Source: Muribaculaceae bacterium (GTDB taxonomy: Bacteria > Bacteroidota > Bacteroidia > Bacteroidales > Muribaculaceae). Taken from it: 64,000 bases of DNA. Made by a program: the position numbers and the translations under genes. The notes below the pieces were generated by a model. It made no database searches. It saw only the letters and a program-made list of their open reading frames with translations, and was not told the DNA's origin. The DNA is taken from contig JAFLTW010000009.1 of the NCBI GenBank assembly GCA_022509085.1, positions 1-64,000 on the forward strand, given 5' to 3'. Shown here one piece after another: positions 34,765-43,423 of the stretch; the first letter of the stretch is position 1, and every line of letters starts with the position of its first letter.

Positions 34765-35688
34765 TTATTCGGCGTCTTTGGGGTCGTCAATCGACGGGTC
34801 CATGTCAATGTTGTTGCGGTTGAGTGGCCATAGGAGAACCTTTTCAAAGATATGGTTCAGTCTGAACGACATCACTTCGTTTAGATATTCCATGGGATTA
34901 AGCTCATCAGAGCAGAGATGCCCAATTTCATCGTAAACAACGTCATCCGGTTTTACGAATACTGGGCCGCAGACATTTGTAAGAATATAGGGACAGCAAT
35001 CATCAATCATGTGAATATCCTCGGGGTTGTCAAGATATTCTACACATTTATCCCCGGTTACGAAGACCCGCAACATATACATGATATAATCACGGTTGTT
35101 ATCTTGATAAAAGGCAACAACCTTTTCTCCCTCGATAGGCTTAATCTTAGGCTCGTCATAAAATCCACCGAAGCGCATATAGCAAGTGCCCTTGCGGTTT
35201 AATTCTTCTACCATGTCTCGAAACTCTCGGAGGTCGAGTGTGGTTGCGCGGAGGAAATCAGGCATAACAATTAACGGTTTGTTGCTTTGGAGATAAATTG
35301 TAATTCGTAAGCGCTTGTTAACATTGCCGTAATTCTTATAGGTAGTGATTTTGGCTGAAATCTTTTCGCCAAAACCGGCATCGAGCATACGGGCAAGTTC
35401 CTCGTTTTGGTTTCGAGGTATGTAGCCGAGAATAAAATCGAAATCGAAATCGTCCGAGTCTCCATCGTAATCATCAGCCAAAACAACAGCTACGGCATTC
35501 GAGTCGTGTTTATTGTTTCTATCTCGTACTAAAGCTATTTCCGTTCCTTCTTCAAGCTCATTCCAAATATCGTCGTCAGCTTCGATGTGGAAGCATGTTC
35601 CTGCAACGGCACACTCCTTGAAGAACACGGATTGATATTCAAAATGAGGCTCCCAATATCGCGGATCCCGCATATGTATTGATGTCAT
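34765..35688 (-). CDS. HIRAN-domain protein
   Basis: ATG at 35688 (MTSIHMRDPRYWE) is used; upstream codons come from the 3' part of the previous gene. The 307-residue protein has an N-terminal HIRAN domain (about 25-130): VAGTCFHIEADDDIWNEL, IALVRDRNNKHDSNAVAVVL, LGYIPRNQNEELARMLD. HIRAN domains bind DNA ends or damaged DNA and are often in helicases, but here there is no helicase. The rest is acidic and unrecognised. It is the last gene of a five-gene minus-strand operon (38312 to 34765), 22 bp after the previous one. Confidence 0.75.
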   Translation of the reverse strand: MTSIHMRDPRYWEPHFEYQSVFFKECAVAGTCFHIEADDDIWNELEEGTEIALVRDRNNKHDSNAVAVVLADDYDGDSDDFDFDFILGYIPRNQNEELARMLDAGFGEKISAKITTYKNYGNVNKRLRITIYLQSNKPLIVMPDFLRATTLDLREFRDMVEELNRKGTCYMRFGGFYDEPKIKPIEGEKVVAFYQDNNRDYIMYMLRVFVTGDKCVEYLDNPEDIHMIDDCCPYILTNVCGPVFVKPDDVVYDEIGHLCSDELNPMEYLNEVMSFRLNHIFEKVLLWPLNRNNIDMDPSIDDPKDAE

Positions 35689-35710
35689 TGCATAATTAAA
35701 TATAAAGGAT

Positions 35711-36298
35711 TTATTTGATTGCTCTCCAATCAAATTTATTAGGTTTATATTCAGTCCACTGCCACTTGCCGTTAGGGTGTATTTCACCGAGATAATGACC
35801 GCCTAAAACACCTTTTATGCTTCTGGTACTGGTTGCAATGTCACCATCGTCAAACATCTGAGAATTATCGTCTTCACTATAGCAGTTAAGGAGAACAGGC
35901 TTGAAGTAATCTATCATTTGAGATAGGTTCATAGACTTCATGTTATTGAGAATTTCAGCTTCATCTATATCATGGAACTTAATCATAAGCCAACCGATAT
36001 TGTTAACAATGGAGTCTTCTGAAATCTCCGGATGGTGCTTAAGCCAATTACGGATTGCTTTCTTGAAATCATAGCCTCTAAGCAACATAAAGCCTAAATC
36101 AAGTAACCGTTCTTCATCAGATAAAGATTGATATTCCGATGAAAAACTATCGACATAGGCTTTAATATGATGTGGAAAGTCAAAGTCGCCGTACATAAAG
36201 TACTTGTCTTTATGAAGAGGGCGCTTAAATGAAATTGCCGGCTTATTAATATTCATAAATGGATTCTTAATAGACGAAAATTTTATTTGTTCTGACAT
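35711..36298 (-). CDS. Unknown protein, 195 residues
   Basis: Start at 36298 (MSEQIKFSSIKNPF) overlaps the preceding gene by 32 bp; the alternative ATG at 36256 would give a 10-bp gap. No domain is recognised. It is helical in the middle (RLLDLGFMLLRGYDFKKAIRNWLKHHPEIS) and ends with GGHYLGEIHPNGKWQWTEYKPNKFDWR, a basic aromatic C-terminus. It sits between a 93-residue unknown and the HIRAN gene. Confidence 0.55.
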   Translation of the reverse strand: MSEQIKFSSIKNPFMNINKPAISFKRPLHKDKYFMYGDFDFPHHIKAYVDSFSSEYQSLSDEERLLDLGFMLLRGYDFKKAIRNWLKHHPEISEDSIVNNIGWLMIKFHDIDEAEILNNMKSMNLSQMIDYFKPVLLNCYSEDDNSQMFDDGDIATSTRSIKGVLGGHYLGEIHPNGKWQWTEYKPNKFDWRAIK

Positions 36299-36548
36299 CG
36301 AGGAGATTGGCCATTTTGAAACGCATAATGTCTTTATAAAGACAAAGGGCGAGAGAAAGAGAACTTTCAAAGATGTAACTCTTGCCGTCCTTGGTGTCAA
36401 TCTTGCAATATTCAGCCGTCACTTCATCTGTGCCGTCAAGGTCAGTATTGTCAATTACATATATATCTTTCACATTGGGAAGATATATTTTTGTGGGCTT
36501 GTCCTTATAGAGCTCCACAATCTCTACATATTCATTAAGTATTGCCAT
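36267..36548 (-). CDS. Small unknown protein, 93 residues
   Basis: A short protein of alternating strands (EIVELYKDKPTKIYLPNVKDIYVIDN) followed by an acidic stretch and a helix (SSLSLALCLYKDIMRFKMANLL). No homologue is recognised. It begins 10 bp after the 51-codon gene at 36559, and its end overlaps the next gene, which supports it as a real operon member. Confidence 0.6.
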   Translation of the reverse strand: MAILNEYVEIVELYKDKPTKIYLPNVKDIYVIDNTDLDGTDEVTAEYCKIDTKDGKSYIFESSLSLALCLYKDIMRFKMANLLDVRTNKIFVY

Positions 36549-36558
36549 AGTTTAAGTT

Positions 36559-36714
36559 TTAGTCCCAGTCGTTTAGATTATCTACAAAGTTATCTACGTC
36601 GGAGTCGTCGAAATATTCTCCGAGTTCACCGGTATATTCATGATCGGTGAAATCCACCCACATATTGTGTTCGGTATCGCCGTTATATGTAGCGAGGTCA
36701 TCGAGGTCGTCCAT
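36559..36714 (-). CDS. 51-residue acidic protein
   Basis: ATG at 36714 begins 2 bp after the stop of the HNH gene (36717). The frame reads MDDLDDLATYNGDTEHNMW, continues with many Asp and Glu, and ends DNLNDWD then TAA. It has about 17 acidic residues and almost no basic ones, like nuclease inhibitors or DNA mimics. The position between the nuclease-like gene and the next gene at 36548 makes it a likely real gene; the inhibitor idea is only inference. Confidence 0.55.
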   Translation of the reverse strand: MDDLDDLATYNGDTEHNMWVDFTDHEYTGELGEYFDDSDVDNFVDNLNDWD

Positions 36715-36716
36715 TA

Positions 36717-38312
36717 CTATTCATGAATCATTTTAGCATAATCTATCCCTTCAGTAAGAACTTGAACACCGTCGGGTGTTTTACCAGTGTCGAAAATGTT
36801 TCTCCAGTAACTCTGGTCCTTTTTGCCTGAAAAAATAGATGAAGCTAACCCTCTGTCTTTCCATATAGATAATTGAGAAATGGCTCTAATGAAGTTTCTC
36901 AAATTAATCCATAATTGATCTGGAAATTGATTTTGAAAAACGCTAGTTTGATTAAACCGCTTACCTGTCATGTGGAAAAACATTTTGATAATATCAAGCA
37001 AATAGGGAGTCCAAGCATACATGACTTCTTCTTTGCTCATCCTATATGCTACAAGGTGATCATCCGTAATGTCGGAATCTTTTTGGGCGATTATTCTATT
37101 TTCAATTCTATTCAAGCCAATTTCTTGATTGAATTTACCAATATATAATTCCTCTGTTATTATTGAAAGCAATTTACATATCTGACTTATTTCCAATTCT
37201 CTCGGATTCATTCCATCCTCTGTTTTGAAATCCATAGGAGTAGATAAAATCTGTTTAGAGTCGAGGAACTTTGCAAGAAAGATTTTGTCATATGTACTAT
37301 GAGAGAGAGGTAGGGATTTACCTTTACCTTCGAAATCAATATAGTCCTTCATTTTATTGTCTCGAGATGTCGTAATAGAACTTCTTATGGCATCGAGAAT
37401 ATAAGTCTTCATTTTTACCCCTTTGAAATAATCACAGAGGGCGGTTTCAGAGAAACTAAAATCATCTTCACTCAATTTGTGAGCAGTTTGATATTCTTTG
37501 ACTTTCTCATTGTACTGAGTGTTGTTCAGTTGTCGCATTATAGCTTTATCAAAAGCAATCTGTCTTAATTTACTTCCAGCATTAGCATTGGTTTCCGTTA
37601 AGACCCTAACGTCAACATCAATAAACAGGCGTACTAAAATACTTCTCGCACCAAGTAATATTTGGGCTACCGCCTTATGTTGACCATCAAACACTTTAAT
37701 CTTATTTTCATCTATCCGAGCTAATGTCAGATGTAGTTGAGGATTTTTCTTGTAAAATTCCTTAACCAAAAGATTAATGCTACTATTTATGCCTCGGGGA
37801 TTAATTAATTCATCGTGATACAAATATTCAATTGGTACTTCAATAAAAGCACTTTTAGCTCCCGATTGAAAGTCAGTATAAATTTTAGACTTATTTACTT
37901 GAGAATTTCCTAATTTATCGAAAGTATACTTTATTTCGTTTCCCTCAACCTTGTATTGAAAGTCGTACTTAGAACCATCCTCTTTCAATAATAAATCCTT
38001 TAATGAAGCTGCTCTGTTCTCGCTTTTAGAAACTCTGTCCTGAATAACTTTCAGACGATGGAGAGCTCTTGCAACGCTCAGATGGGCATCTTGCTTTGAT
38101 TTATTACATGATTCATGAGTTATAGCAAAATTGCTTTCATGATCTTTACCGCCCGTATTAAGGGGAACAATGTGATCAATATTAGTTGAATGAATATCTA
38201 AATCAATTGGTTGTTGACAAATGTAGCAACAACCTTTTTGGATATTATGAAGCTTTATCGAAAGATTTTTATAGTCTTCGGAGCTTAGATTTCTTAGGTA
38301 TATACTTGACAT
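36717..38312 (-). CDS. HNH nuclease fused to a DGQH (DndB/ParB-like) domain
   Basis: The 531-residue protein has an N-terminal HNH domain (about 20-85): CCYICQQPIDLDIHSTNIDH with C29 and C32, D46-H47, then NFAITHESCNKSK, the zinc-ribbon type. Residues about 155-235 carry KIKVFDGQHKAVAQILLGA, the DGQH motif of the DndB/DGQHR and ParB-type nuclease/NTPase-like fold. The remaining C-terminal ~290 residues are helical and unrecognised. The pairing of HNH with DGQH-type domains suggests DNA cleavage in defence. It is the first gene of a compact operon with four partners; its low G+C shows foreign origin. Confidence 0.75.
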   Translation of the reverse strand: MSSIYLRNLSSEDYKNLSIKLHNIQKGCCYICQQPIDLDIHSTNIDHIVPLNTGGKDHESNFAITHESCNKSKQDAHLSVARALHRLKVIQDRVSKSENRAASLKDLLLKEDGSKYDFQYKVEGNEIKYTFDKLGNSQVNKSKIYTDFQSGAKSAFIEVPIEYLYHDELINPRGINSSINLLVKEFYKKNPQLHLTLARIDENKIKVFDGQHKAVAQILLGARSILVRLFIDVDVRVLTETNANAGSKLRQIAFDKAIMRQLNNTQYNEKVKEYQTAHKLSEDDFSFSETALCDYFKGVKMKTYILDAIRSSITTSRDNKMKDYIDFEGKGKSLPLSHSTYDKIFLAKFLDSKQILSTPMDFKTEDGMNPRELEISQICKLLSIITEELYIGKFNQEIGLNRIENRIIAQKDSDITDDHLVAYRMSKEEVMYAWTPYLLDIIKMFFHMTGKRFNQTSVFQNQFPDQLWINLRNFIRAISQLSIWKDRGLASSIFSGKKDQSYWRNIFDTGKTPDGVQVLTEGIDYAKMIHE

Positions 38313-38463
38313 GAAAAAAAATGTTACATTGGGTTTATTATTGACTCGACTAATGCGATTTCATCGGTGTCAAGGTTATATTATTTATAAGTTTCTGCAA
38401 ATTTACCAATTTTGTACTTAAACTTAAAACTTGAGCGTCAAAAATTTATGATATTTTTAATAT

Positions 38464-39058
38464 TTAAGGTTCAATTTGTATAATGTTAGGTGCTTGAAGA
38501 TTAGAATAATCTGCGTTCATTATGGCTCCGTTGTAGAAAATTATATCGTTTTGATTGAGGGTCCCGTGCTGTGCGAGGGTATGTACGAAAAGATGGACTT
38601 TAAGATAGAGCGAAGGCAATTTGCCGAGTAGTTCTTCCGAGCCATAAATGATGTTATCATCAAAATCTAAAAACCATAGGCCGGAGAATGGGTTATGAGG
38701 ACGTTGGTGTCAGATGGAATTTTCTCATAGAATTTCGTCTGACGGCCCGTAACACATCTTCCATAAACATAGGCATCCCATAGAATTTGACACCATCAAT
38801 CTTTATTCCGGAGTTGCATAGGTAATGAAAGTTGGGGTCGAGTCCATCAATATGGGCTCCATAGAGACATGCATCAGGGTTTCCACAGATGAAGATTTTA
38901 TACTTGTGCGATAATTCGCAAAACCAATTAAGGAAGTCGATTGCCTCGGGTTCAGATCAGGTCATGGTAAAGTCTCCTGAATGAACGACAATGTCAGCTT
39001 CGGGAAGGTTGTGGAGGTGATGACGCGCCCAGTGGGTATCTTAAAGATGGAGTATCTA
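38464..39058 (-). pseudogene. Broken calcineurin-like metallophosphoesterase
   Basis: The minus strand, read in two frames, gives a recognisable small phosphoesterase: DTHWARHHLHNLPEADIVVH, SGDFT, KIFICGNPDACLYGAHIDG, VLITHSPAYGF, VHLFVHTLAQHGT. Two in-frame stops (TAA just before DTH, TGA after GDFTMT) and a frameshift near MFMEDV/KFYEKI destroy it. The GNHD motif reads GNPD, so a metal ligand is also lost. The end is TAA at 38464. Confidence 0.8.
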
Positions 39059-39176
39059 CAAAATTACAAATTCGGATGTTTCATTTTATAATACGAGTTA
39101 AATATTTGGAAAGAAATTTTAATGTCTTACGTTTGATACATTCGGTATGTAACCTTGCAAATATCAAACTGAGTGA

Positions 39177-39320
39177 ATGATGAAAACATTTTTGATTATT
39201 GCCATCAATACTCCTGAATGGGTGGAAGGGTACCTTTCTTGGTTTGACGCCAAACTGAAAGCAAACAGTATTATTGAAGTATCGTGGGGAGATGGAATGA
39301 CTTCATTTAGACAAGGCTGA
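39177..39320 (+). CDS. Putative 47-residue protein
   Basis: ATGATG at 39177 opens a frame of 47 codons (MMKTFLIIAINTPEWVEGYL ... MTSFRQG) to TGA at 39318. A near-consensus TAACCTTG box lies about 20 bp upstream. Its tail overlaps the convergent broken gene by 18 bp. It may be a fragment; no homologue recognised. Confidence 0.35.
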   Translation: MMKTFLIIAINTPEWVEGYLSWFDAKLKANSIIEVSWGDGMTSFRQG

Positions 39321-39989
39321 CAAGAATTTTTCCCAATTCTCTTCCCCCATATTATTTTTGGTTAGATAAACACGTTGAGGATTATGAAGAATAATTTTGT
39401 TTGCATAATTTTTTAAGTCTTCGCCTAAACCATTCTCTTTAATCCCCTCCCATTTACTTTGAGCACGCATTATTATAATAAGTTTATTCTAGTCCATAGC
39501 CTTGCGTAATAGATGGTTCCTAAACTCGTCTGAAGGGAGAGATGGGAAGGCAAACATTTTAGAAGAATGATAGGGGAAAAATTCAAGCACAAAAAGTTGA
39601 GGTTTGTGTCCCAGTTCTTTTTGTAAAGACTTTGTCATTTTTTGCCACCAACCTATACCATCATGTTTGGTTGGAGCTATTTTTTCAGATAACCAAAAGA
39701 ATTCCTTATATCGAAGATTCAAATTTTCTATAAGTTCATTATAAAACAGGTCTTTATATTCTTTAGGTATAAAAACACTATCCTTTTCCTTATTCTCCTT
39801 CGTAAAATTTGAATCTATTCTCCCCGGATTACCATTCAAACAAATCACACTGCTATTTACATTGCCGGCAAATGGTTCCGGTAGAGTATTTATTTGAATT
39901 TTATCCTGAAACCTGGTGCTGTTAAGAATTTCTTCATCACATTTGGCATAAAGTTGGTTCCAGTTTATATTTTTCCAGGGATTTTCCAT
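39303..39989 (-). pseudogene. Unknown gene interrupted by an amber codon
   Basis: From ATG 39989 the frame encodes KNINWNQLYAKCDEEILN ... GNPGRIDSNF ... LEFFPYHSSKM and then hits TAG at 39489-39491. The same frame continues without further stops (KLIIIMRAQSKWEGIKENGL ... MGEENWEKFLSALSK) to TGA at 39303, which restores a ~228-residue protein. FPYHSSK and GNPGRID suggest a nuclease- or uracil-glycosylase-like fold, but I cannot be sure. A second ATG at 39470 could restart the last third. Confidence 0.7.
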
Positions 39990-40052
39990 TTTATTCAAAT
40001 TTTAGAGTCATTAAAATTATGTTTTCTTTAAATCGGATGAACTTCATATTCA

Positions 40053-40523
40053 CTATTCATCTTCAGTTATAATAGCTTTTACGATATCCTTTATTGTAAA
40101 AAGGAAAATGCAGTTAGATGTGCAGTACCAGGCGGAATTGGGATAAACCGACTGAAAGCGATTATAATCTTCTTCGTGGTTCTTGTCGAAAAAGCCATAA
40201 GTATAGCAACGGTCGAATTCGGAAATATTATTTAGATCATTGAACTCAACCTTAGGATTTATGAGGATTTTGCGCTGACGTTTTAGCCGTTGAGCAACGG
40301 TGGCAGAGTTACCGACGGCTATAACCCATAAGGGATGATGTTTCGCCACTTCCTCGGGTATGAATTTAACAAGGTCGTGTTCAAACAAAACATCATTAGT
40401 ATATATATTACCGATATCTCCACACTCCAATTCGTCGTTAATTTCGGCAATCATGAAATCATTCTTTTCATCCATCGTAGGATTGATAAGGTCAAATTTA
40501 CGGAGAAAAATAAGATTGTTCAT
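40053..40523 (-). CDS. Unknown protein, weak alpha/beta-hydrolase look
   Basis: The 156-residue product contains LWVIAVGNSATVAQRLKRQRKILINPKV, reminiscent of the nucleophile-elbow region of YqiA-type esterases (GNSLGG...), but no full catalytic triad is visible. It begins on the last base of the upstream gene's stop (TAATG), so translation is coupled. A role as an immunity or accessory protein is possible. Confidence 0.5.
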   Translation of the reverse strand: MNNLIFLRKFDLINPTMDEKNDFMIAEINDELECGDIGNIYTNDVLFEHDLVKFIPEEVAKHHPLWVIAVGNSATVAQRLKRQRKILINPKVEFNDLNNISEFDRCYTYGFFDKNHEEDYNRFQSVYPNSAWYCTSNCIFLFTIKDIVKAIITEDE

Positions 40524-41590
40524 TAAGTTGGTTTTATCAGATTAGTATAATCGGGAAGGGGGGTGTCTATCGGAATCTTAGGCTTGTCGGAGTCCTCATT
40601 CCAATCTCTTAAAAAGTACCACCACCGACTTTTACCGTCTTCAGGCATTTCAAGGCATGATTGAAGTGCCTTAATTTGGACCTCTGTAAGCCTGCCTGTA
40701 TAGTCGTCGTGGTCGAGATACTCTGCTTTGTCAATTCTCAAACAAGCCTTTAATCCATAATAATCATTTACATGCAACAGAGGGATAGCATTATCATAAT
40801 CGTAATATAGTAACACGTCAATGGAGTAGAAGTCATTGATATAGTTTCCCTTTTCTAACTGACGTTCTTTGGTATATTCAGTTTGTTTGAAATCATAATG
40901 TTCATTATTGGCAGTTTCAAGCCATGTTTTCATATATGCCTCCAATTCAGGTGGAATGGGGAAACGTGGTTTCATTAAAGAAAGTGGTGAAACATGGTCG
41001 TGACAATAATACGAGGGGCCGTCAATAACAGTCTCGGACTCATCCGTAAAGTCGGAACCTATACCTTTTAAACCCATTTTTTGCCCTCTCATATAGATAC
41101 GGTAACATTCTTCTATTGAAGGCATGTTATGATGTACAACAGCCAAATGAACCTCTTCGCCGGTAACAACTTCAACTATATCTCCGGGTTTAAATCTACG
41201 CCTTTCTTCGGGGCGTCCAAAAAAGTTAAACTCAATACCGTCACCAAAAGATTGACAGGTGGTATAGTCGAGAATTTGGCCGTTCTTGTCAATAAGCCAT
41301 TTCGCACCGTGTTCCCACATAAATCCACCGACAGGCATTTGGATAATCCAACTGCAATATACGGTATCATCTTTGTGAGAATTGATAAATTCAACCGCGT
41401 CATCAAATGAAGCGAAAACTCTCTCCTCCATACAATCAAGGTCAAATTTAGGATAAGGAATCTTCATTGGTTTATCCAGCTTTGCCTGACATAGACGATA
41501 AAGCCAATTGCCCTCTAAGGATGGTTCCCTATAGGCATACCGCTTAAAATCTTCTATCGTTAGATCTATAAGTAAGTCTTTATTTCTCAT
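40523..41590 (-). CDS. Unknown cytoplasmic protein, 355 residues
   Basis: No domain recognised. The protein is rich in Tyr, Trp and Asp; a strand-rich middle (RRRFKPGDIVEVVTGEEVHLAVV) resembles a small SH3-like or KOW-like barrel, and SYYCHDHVSPLSLMKPRFPI follows. It overlaps the upstream gene (41580-42455) by 11 bp and the downstream gene by 1 bp, so all three are one operon. Proteins of this look occur in Bacteroidales immunity-gene arrays, which is only an impression. Confidence 0.55.
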   Translation of the reverse strand: MRNKDLLIDLTIEDFKRYAYREPSLEGNWLYRLCQAKLDKPMKIPYPKFDLDCMEERVFASFDDAVEFINSHKDDTVYCSWIIQMPVGGFMWEHGAKWLIDKNGQILDYTTCQSFGDGIEFNFFGRPEERRRFKPGDIVEVVTGEEVHLAVVHHNMPSIEECYRIYMRGQKMGLKGIGSDFTDESETVIDGPSYYCHDHVSPLSLMKPRFPIPPELEAYMKTWLETANNEHYDFKQTEYTKERQLEKGNYINDFYSIDVLLYYDYDNAIPLLHVNDYYGLKACLRIDKAEYLDHDDYTGRLTEVQIKALQSCLEMPEDGKSRWWYFLRDWNEDSDKPKIPIDTPLPDYTNLIKPT

Positions 41591-42455
41591 TTATTATATT
41601 GGCTGGAGCACAACAAGGGTTATTAAAATCAATTATTTTACAATTGCTTCCCGAGTGGAGTTTTATGAGAAAATTTTCATCATCAGTTTCGTAATAATCA
41701 TAATCTATTTCGGTTATACCGAAATCGTTCATAATACCGATTCTGTCTCCTTTGGTAAGCATGAAGAATGTTATTGGTGCTTCATCAGCCAATAATTCAT
41801 CTTCATATATTTCATCTACAATACAATCCAGATATTGCTCTAATACAGGAATTCTATTCTGTTTTCTGTTAGCCGCATTTGACTGCTGAAGTTCAAATAC
41901 TGTATGATATGCTCCCCATTTTTTTGTGGTGGCATCTTGAACAAAATAATATCTGTAGTCCCATCTTTCAACTATAATTTTTGAATATTTGAAATCGAGA
42001 ACTATTTCCGGTTTATCAGATAGAGAAACCATACCCCAATGAGTTCCGTTAAAAACGGGGATAAAATAAGGAAGTTGGGTTGAATAAGCATCGAACTGAC
42101 GGAAAATATCATGATAGATGGCAGATAACATCTGTCTTCCATCCGGAGTATAAAGTCCATATGCACCTTCGGTGCCTTTAAGTTGTGGCCTCCAGTCATA
42201 CTTGGTTTCGTAATTCCGTAGGCATACTAAATTTTTTCGAGCTTCAAATGAGTTTTGGCTTTTTAGTTCACTTTTTTGTGTTGATAGCCGGATATATTCT
42301 TTCGCTTCCTCAATAGTTGGAAACCGGCATTTATTCTCTGTAGAATAACAGACTCTCCAATAATCCAAAAAGTCATAATAATGATGTTGCCCCGGAGCTG
42401 TAGTAATAGGGTCAACTATTCTGTTCCGAAATTCTATTCGTGGTACACGGGCCAT
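41580..42455 (-). CDS. Unknown protein with WG-like repeats
   Basis: The 291-residue protein has an N-terminal helical part with RFPTIEEAKEYIRL, then four strand units resembling WG repeats: AYGLYTPDGRQMLSAIYHDI, HWGMVSLSDKPEIVLDFKYS, KWGAYHTVFEL, DRIGIMNDFGITEIDYDYY. Such repeats form a beta-sheet propeller-like surface; function unknown. It starts 68 bp after the WYL gene. Confidence 0.55.
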   Translation of the reverse strand: MARVPRIEFRNRIVDPITTAPGQHHYYDFLDYWRVCYSTENKCRFPTIEEAKEYIRLSTQKSELKSQNSFEARKNLVCLRNYETKYDWRPQLKGTEGAYGLYTPDGRQMLSAIYHDIFRQFDAYSTQLPYFIPVFNGTHWGMVSLSDKPEIVLDFKYSKIIVERWDYRYYFVQDATTKKWGAYHTVFELQQSNAANRKQNRIPVLEQYLDCIVDEIYEDELLADEAPITFFMLTKGDRIGIMNDFGITEIDYDYYETDDENFLIKLHSGSNCKIIDFNNPCCAPANIINEK

Positions 42456-42523
42456 TTCTATTTTCTATAGGTCTTATTGAAATATATTTAGCGTAAGTAA
42501 CAACGGGATTCTTCTTCCGACTT

Positions 42524-43423
42524 CTACTCATAGCGTTTGCTCATTGATTTTAATATTTCCGAAATTTGGATTCGGAAATTCAAGGGTGAAATAACTTCAA
42601 GCTGCTCTCTATGTGAAAGAATTTCTTGGATAAAATCAAATGTCGGTATCACTCGCAGTGAGAAGTCAGTATATTCGTTATTAGAATAAATCTCTTTCTG
42701 CGAATGATGCAAAGGCAGAGAACGAAGATACCCCGGCAATTCAGCATACGTGCGGATAATAATATCTTCGGGTTTCTCGCCGGTACTTGTTGCAATACCG
42801 AAAGTATGCTTGAAGAAGTCAGTCGGTTTGAAATCTTTTGGATATTCAAAAGATTGCTCGGTCAATTCTATATTTTTAACTCTGTCAAGTGCAAATATAT
42901 ATTTCTCTCCTGATGGAATTTGTGCGACAAAATACCATCTGCGCTTGAAAAGTTTGAGGCAAAGCGGAGCGACATTGCTTTGAAAAGTTCTGCCGATAAA
43001 GTTCTTATAGTCGAGTTTGATAATAAGGTTTTCACGTAGGGTTTTAAGTATGATATCTAACCATTCAATTCCTGCCGGCACTTCTTCAAGAAGTATTTTG
43101 TCGGCAATGGATTTATTCTCGTATATCATCTCGCTGACCGAAAGGCTGTCAATCGTCCATTTGACGAGACTACTGGAATCTATTGAATCGGGATTTTCAA
43201 TATAATATACATTGTTTCCGCGACCTCGACGACAAACAATGTCAATGCCGAAGTTTAATGCAATGGCTTGACAGTGATTATAAAAAGTGCGTTTGGTAAG
43301 TGCACTGCCGGTGTCGTTGAATGAAGCAGTGTCCCACCTTTCGGCAATTTCGTTGAATGTGAGTTCTCCGAAACGATTCAAAAGCTCAATCAGCCAAATA
43401 TATCTTTTGAAAAGAATATCCAT
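42524..43423 (-). CDS. WYL-domain transcriptional regulator
   Basis: The 299-residue protein has an N-terminal winged helix (about 5-75: YIWLIELLNRFGELTFNEIAERW, LTKRTFYNHCQAI) and a WYL domain (about 125-200: IIKLDYKNFIGRT..NVAPLCLKLFKRRWYFVAQIPSG). WYL regulators often control phage-defence loci and may sense nucleic acid. It shares TGATG with the end of the PD-(D/E)XK gene, so it is made with it and may regulate this operon. Confidence 0.85.
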   Translation of the reverse strand: MDILFKRYIWLIELLNRFGELTFNEIAERWDTASFNDTGSALTKRTFYNHCQAIALNFGIDIVCRRGRGNNVYYIENPDSIDSSSLVKWTIDSLSVSEMIYENKSIADKILLEEVPAGIEWLDIILKTLRENLIIKLDYKNFIGRTFQSNVAPLCLKLFKRRWYFVAQIPSGEKYIFALDRVKNIELTEQSFEYPKDFKPTDFFKHTFGIATSTGEKPEDIIIRTYAELPGYLRSLPLHHSQKEIYSNNEYTDFSLRVIPTFDFIQEILSHREQLEVISPLNFRIQISEILKSMSKRYE

